Shown here: positions 62,763 through 64,000 of the stretch, in pieces | Position numbering within the stretch: position 1 is the first letter of the stretch | Layout of the letters: every line of letters begins with the position of its first letter | Program-made: the position numbers and the translations under genes | Origin: Sphingobacteriales bacterium | GTDB taxonomy: Bacteria; Bacteroidota; Bacteroidia; Chitinophagales; JADIYW01 | Length of the DNA stretch: 64,000 nt | Assembly (NCBI GenBank): GCA_016719635.1 | Contig: JADJYT010000003.1 | Coordinates: forward strand, 372,001-436,000 | Direction: 5' to 3' | Notes under the pieces: model-generated | The model's database searches: none | The model's input: only the letters and a program-made list of their open reading frames with translations | Told to the model about the DNA's origin: nothing

Positions 62763-64000
62763 TTACCAATCTAATCCTAATTTAAATTTACCGGTTGCGG
62801 TACTGTAATCCACACTTACGCCCACACCAAAGCAAACTTTACCGCCGCAAGGGCACGGACAAATTTCACAACTGTCCCAGAAGCACGGATCAAAACAACA
62901 ACCCCAGTTCAATCCGTTACCGCATGACGAAGATGAGCAACCTACCCATCCGTTAAAATCCGCATTGGCATTGCCGTTTATAAACCAGTTGCCTCCGCTG
63001 TATCCCGCGTTTAATCCATAATCCACTCCGAAATTAAATCCGCCCACTCCAACATCAAAGAAATATATGGAACCACCGGAGCCCCAGCCGTTCTTGATAC
63101 CCATTCCATAGGTGCCGCTTTTCAGATTGGAATGAAAATGCAAGTTCATGTCATTATAAGCATAACCGCATACCTTGGCAATGCCTACAACAGGATCATT
63201 GGCACATTTGGCATTTTCTTTCGTAATTCCCTGAAAAGAGGAACACGCAAAATGCAGTCCGTAGATTCTGCCGCCGGAAACATATTCATCCGGCACGAAA
63301 GACAACTCGGCGGGAAACTCCGATTTCTTCGGCCCCCATCCACCTGCAATATTGGTATAGCCTGTAAACAAGCCCAGCACATTTACGTTGTTGTAATAAG
63401 CAGCCAGCCAGTATTCATTTCCGGATTTTGCAGAAGCTGACAACGTGAACCCTGCATTACCGCTGATTCCCAGATTGGGGATCAAATTAAAATTCGCTCC
63501 GACATTCGCCTTTACATAAAATAATTTATCGGGAACATTCAGCTGAAACTCCGCTTTTCCAACTGTCATGGAGATGACCTTCGGATACCCTTCTCCGTAA
63601 AATACAGGGCCTTTGACCTGTACGGTAACACCCACTTTCAGCTTGTCCAGCGCCACCACACCGGATGTGCCCGGTGCCAGCACCACCCGTCCCGTTAAAT
63701 GTACATCATAGACTGATGTTGCCGTATTCACTTCAAATCCACCTCCCGGATTCTCCCAGGTAACCGGCCCCAATGGAATCGGAACGGGATTGGTAAAATC
63801 CGCTGCAATATTCATTCCACCGGACAGTTTGTAATATTTCAGGTACATTCCCAGTCCGCCAAACCCTGCGATTTCCAGCCCGCCCCCGCCTTCAAAACCG
63901 TTTTCCTTAAAACTGAATTTATCCAGTTTTATCGACCCGATTGGGCCGGCCGAAGCAGAAAAGCTGAGATCATCCACGGTGAAACTGCCTGGTTTATAAT
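62763..64000 (-). CDS. Large exported cysteine- and glycine-rich protein (5' part beyond window)
   Basis: The frame is open to the right edge, so only the C-terminal 412 residues are seen. The sequence is Gly/Asn/aromatic-rich with repeated alternating strands such as YWLAAYYNNVNVLG, VGVGGFNFGVDYGLNAG and WFINGNANADF, typical of an outer-membrane beta-barrel or beta-solenoid. Near the C-terminus is a cluster of at least 12 Cys in about 40 residues (for example DSCEICPCPCGG). It ends KLGLDW, with a terminal aromatic residue as in many barrels. Not recognised as a known family. Next gene, 17 bases on, encodes the FnIII protein. Confidence 0.7.
   Translation of the reverse strand, partial: YKPGSFTVDDLSFSASAGPIGSIKLDKFSFKENGFEGGGGLEIAGFGGLGMYLKYYKLSGGMNIAADFTNPVPIPLGPVTWENPGGGFEVNTATSVYDVHLTGRVVLAPGTSGVVALDKLKVGVTVQVKGPVFYGEGYPKVISMTVGKAEFQLNVPDKLFYVKANVGANFNLIPNLGISGNAGFTLSASAKSGNEYWLAAYYNNVNVLGLFTGYTNIAGGWGPKKSEFPAELSFVPDEYVSGGRIYGLHFACSSFQGITKENAKCANDPVVGIAKVCGYAYNDMNLHFHSNLKSGTYGMGIKNGWGSGGSIYFFDVGVGGFNFGVDYGLNAGYSGGNWFINGNANADFNGWVGCSSSSCGNGLNWGCCFDPCFWDSCEICPCPCGGKVCFGVGVSVDYSTATGKFKLGLDW

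Noticed and set aside
1..64000. tRNA, rRNA, CRISPR, insertion sequences and prophage genes
   Set aside because: Scanned by eye on both strands; no cloverleaf or conserved T-loop pattern, repeat array, transposase or integrase was found. A tRNA or Rfam search would be decisive.

Overview
The window is a contiguous piece of a Bacteroidota chromosome, probably from the Chitinophagia/Saprospiria side of the phylum (moderate confidence). The evidence is the lpxD-lpxC-lpxA order after an HD-phosphohydrolase gene, the porX-tsaE-ald gene order, a type IX secretion (T9SS) cargo protease, many lipoproteins with a Cys lipobox, and repeated TAnnTTTG promoter boxes. I see no rRNA or tRNA genes, CRISPR, prophage or insertion sequence. 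One RNA gene is clear: the small SRP RNA on the minus strand at 6990-7086.

Layout. 1-2.3 kb: the end of a surface-polysaccharide cluster (sulfotransferase, GT26 glycosyltransferase), then a 48-bp perfect palindrome and an Lrp-type regulator. 2.3-19.4 kb: mixed housekeeping and envelope genes, including a PLP cysteine-synthase-type enzyme, class I aldolase, SRP RNA, acyl-CoA carboxylase beta subunit, an FKBP lipoprotein, a GT-C-like membrane protein, ubiX, two CGWC thioredoxin-fold proteins, a TraB/GumN lipoprotein, valS, a nucleotide-sugar epimerase and two related small lipoproteins. 19.4-24 kb: a minus-strand lipid A operon (HD protein, lpxD, lpxC, lpxA, ABC ATPase). In it lpxC is not fused to fabZ, and lpxD, lpxC and lpxA all appear to start at TTG. 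24.2-31.7 kb: porX, tsaE, alanine dehydrogenase, a large secreted protein of unknown function, and an M43 metalloprotease with Ig-like domains and a T9SS tail. 31.8-32.76 kb: about 0.95 kb of stacked homopolymers that looks like failed base calling or a forced contig join rather than biology. 32.8-36.1 kb: an MBL-fold hydrolase, a striking proline-punctuated repeat protein, TM2 and DUF2752 membrane proteins, and an SDR. 36.2-41.1 kb: an MpaB-type oxygenase followed by thiolase and FadJ (beta-oxidation). 41.3-49.3 kb: a lipoprotein, a DASS transporter, the agmatine-to-putrescine genes aguA/aguB, an alpha/beta hydrolase, a fatty acid desaturase and an MFS transporter. 49.3-64 kb: an OmpA-type protein, an NAPE-PLD-like hydrolase, a ferredoxin, a D-aminoacylase-type amidohydrolase, a TPR protein, gyrA, an HI0933-type flavoprotein, DUF4199, a fibronectin-III protein and the 3' end of a large cysteine-rich exported protein.

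Data quality matters here. Five genes (thioredoxin-fold protein, valS, porX, a 675-aa exported protein, thiolase) are each split by one base gained or lost in a homopolymer, and one lipoprotein gene carries an in-frame TAG. valS is essential, so at least some of these are almost certainly sequencing errors. I annotate the reconstructed spans. No single novel defence or mobile system is evident. The items most worth a second look are the repeat protein at 33.7 kb, the oxygenase/beta-oxidation cluster with its palindromic operator candidates, the fabZ-less lpxC, the cysteine-rich exported protein at the right edge, and the apparent leaderless promoters.
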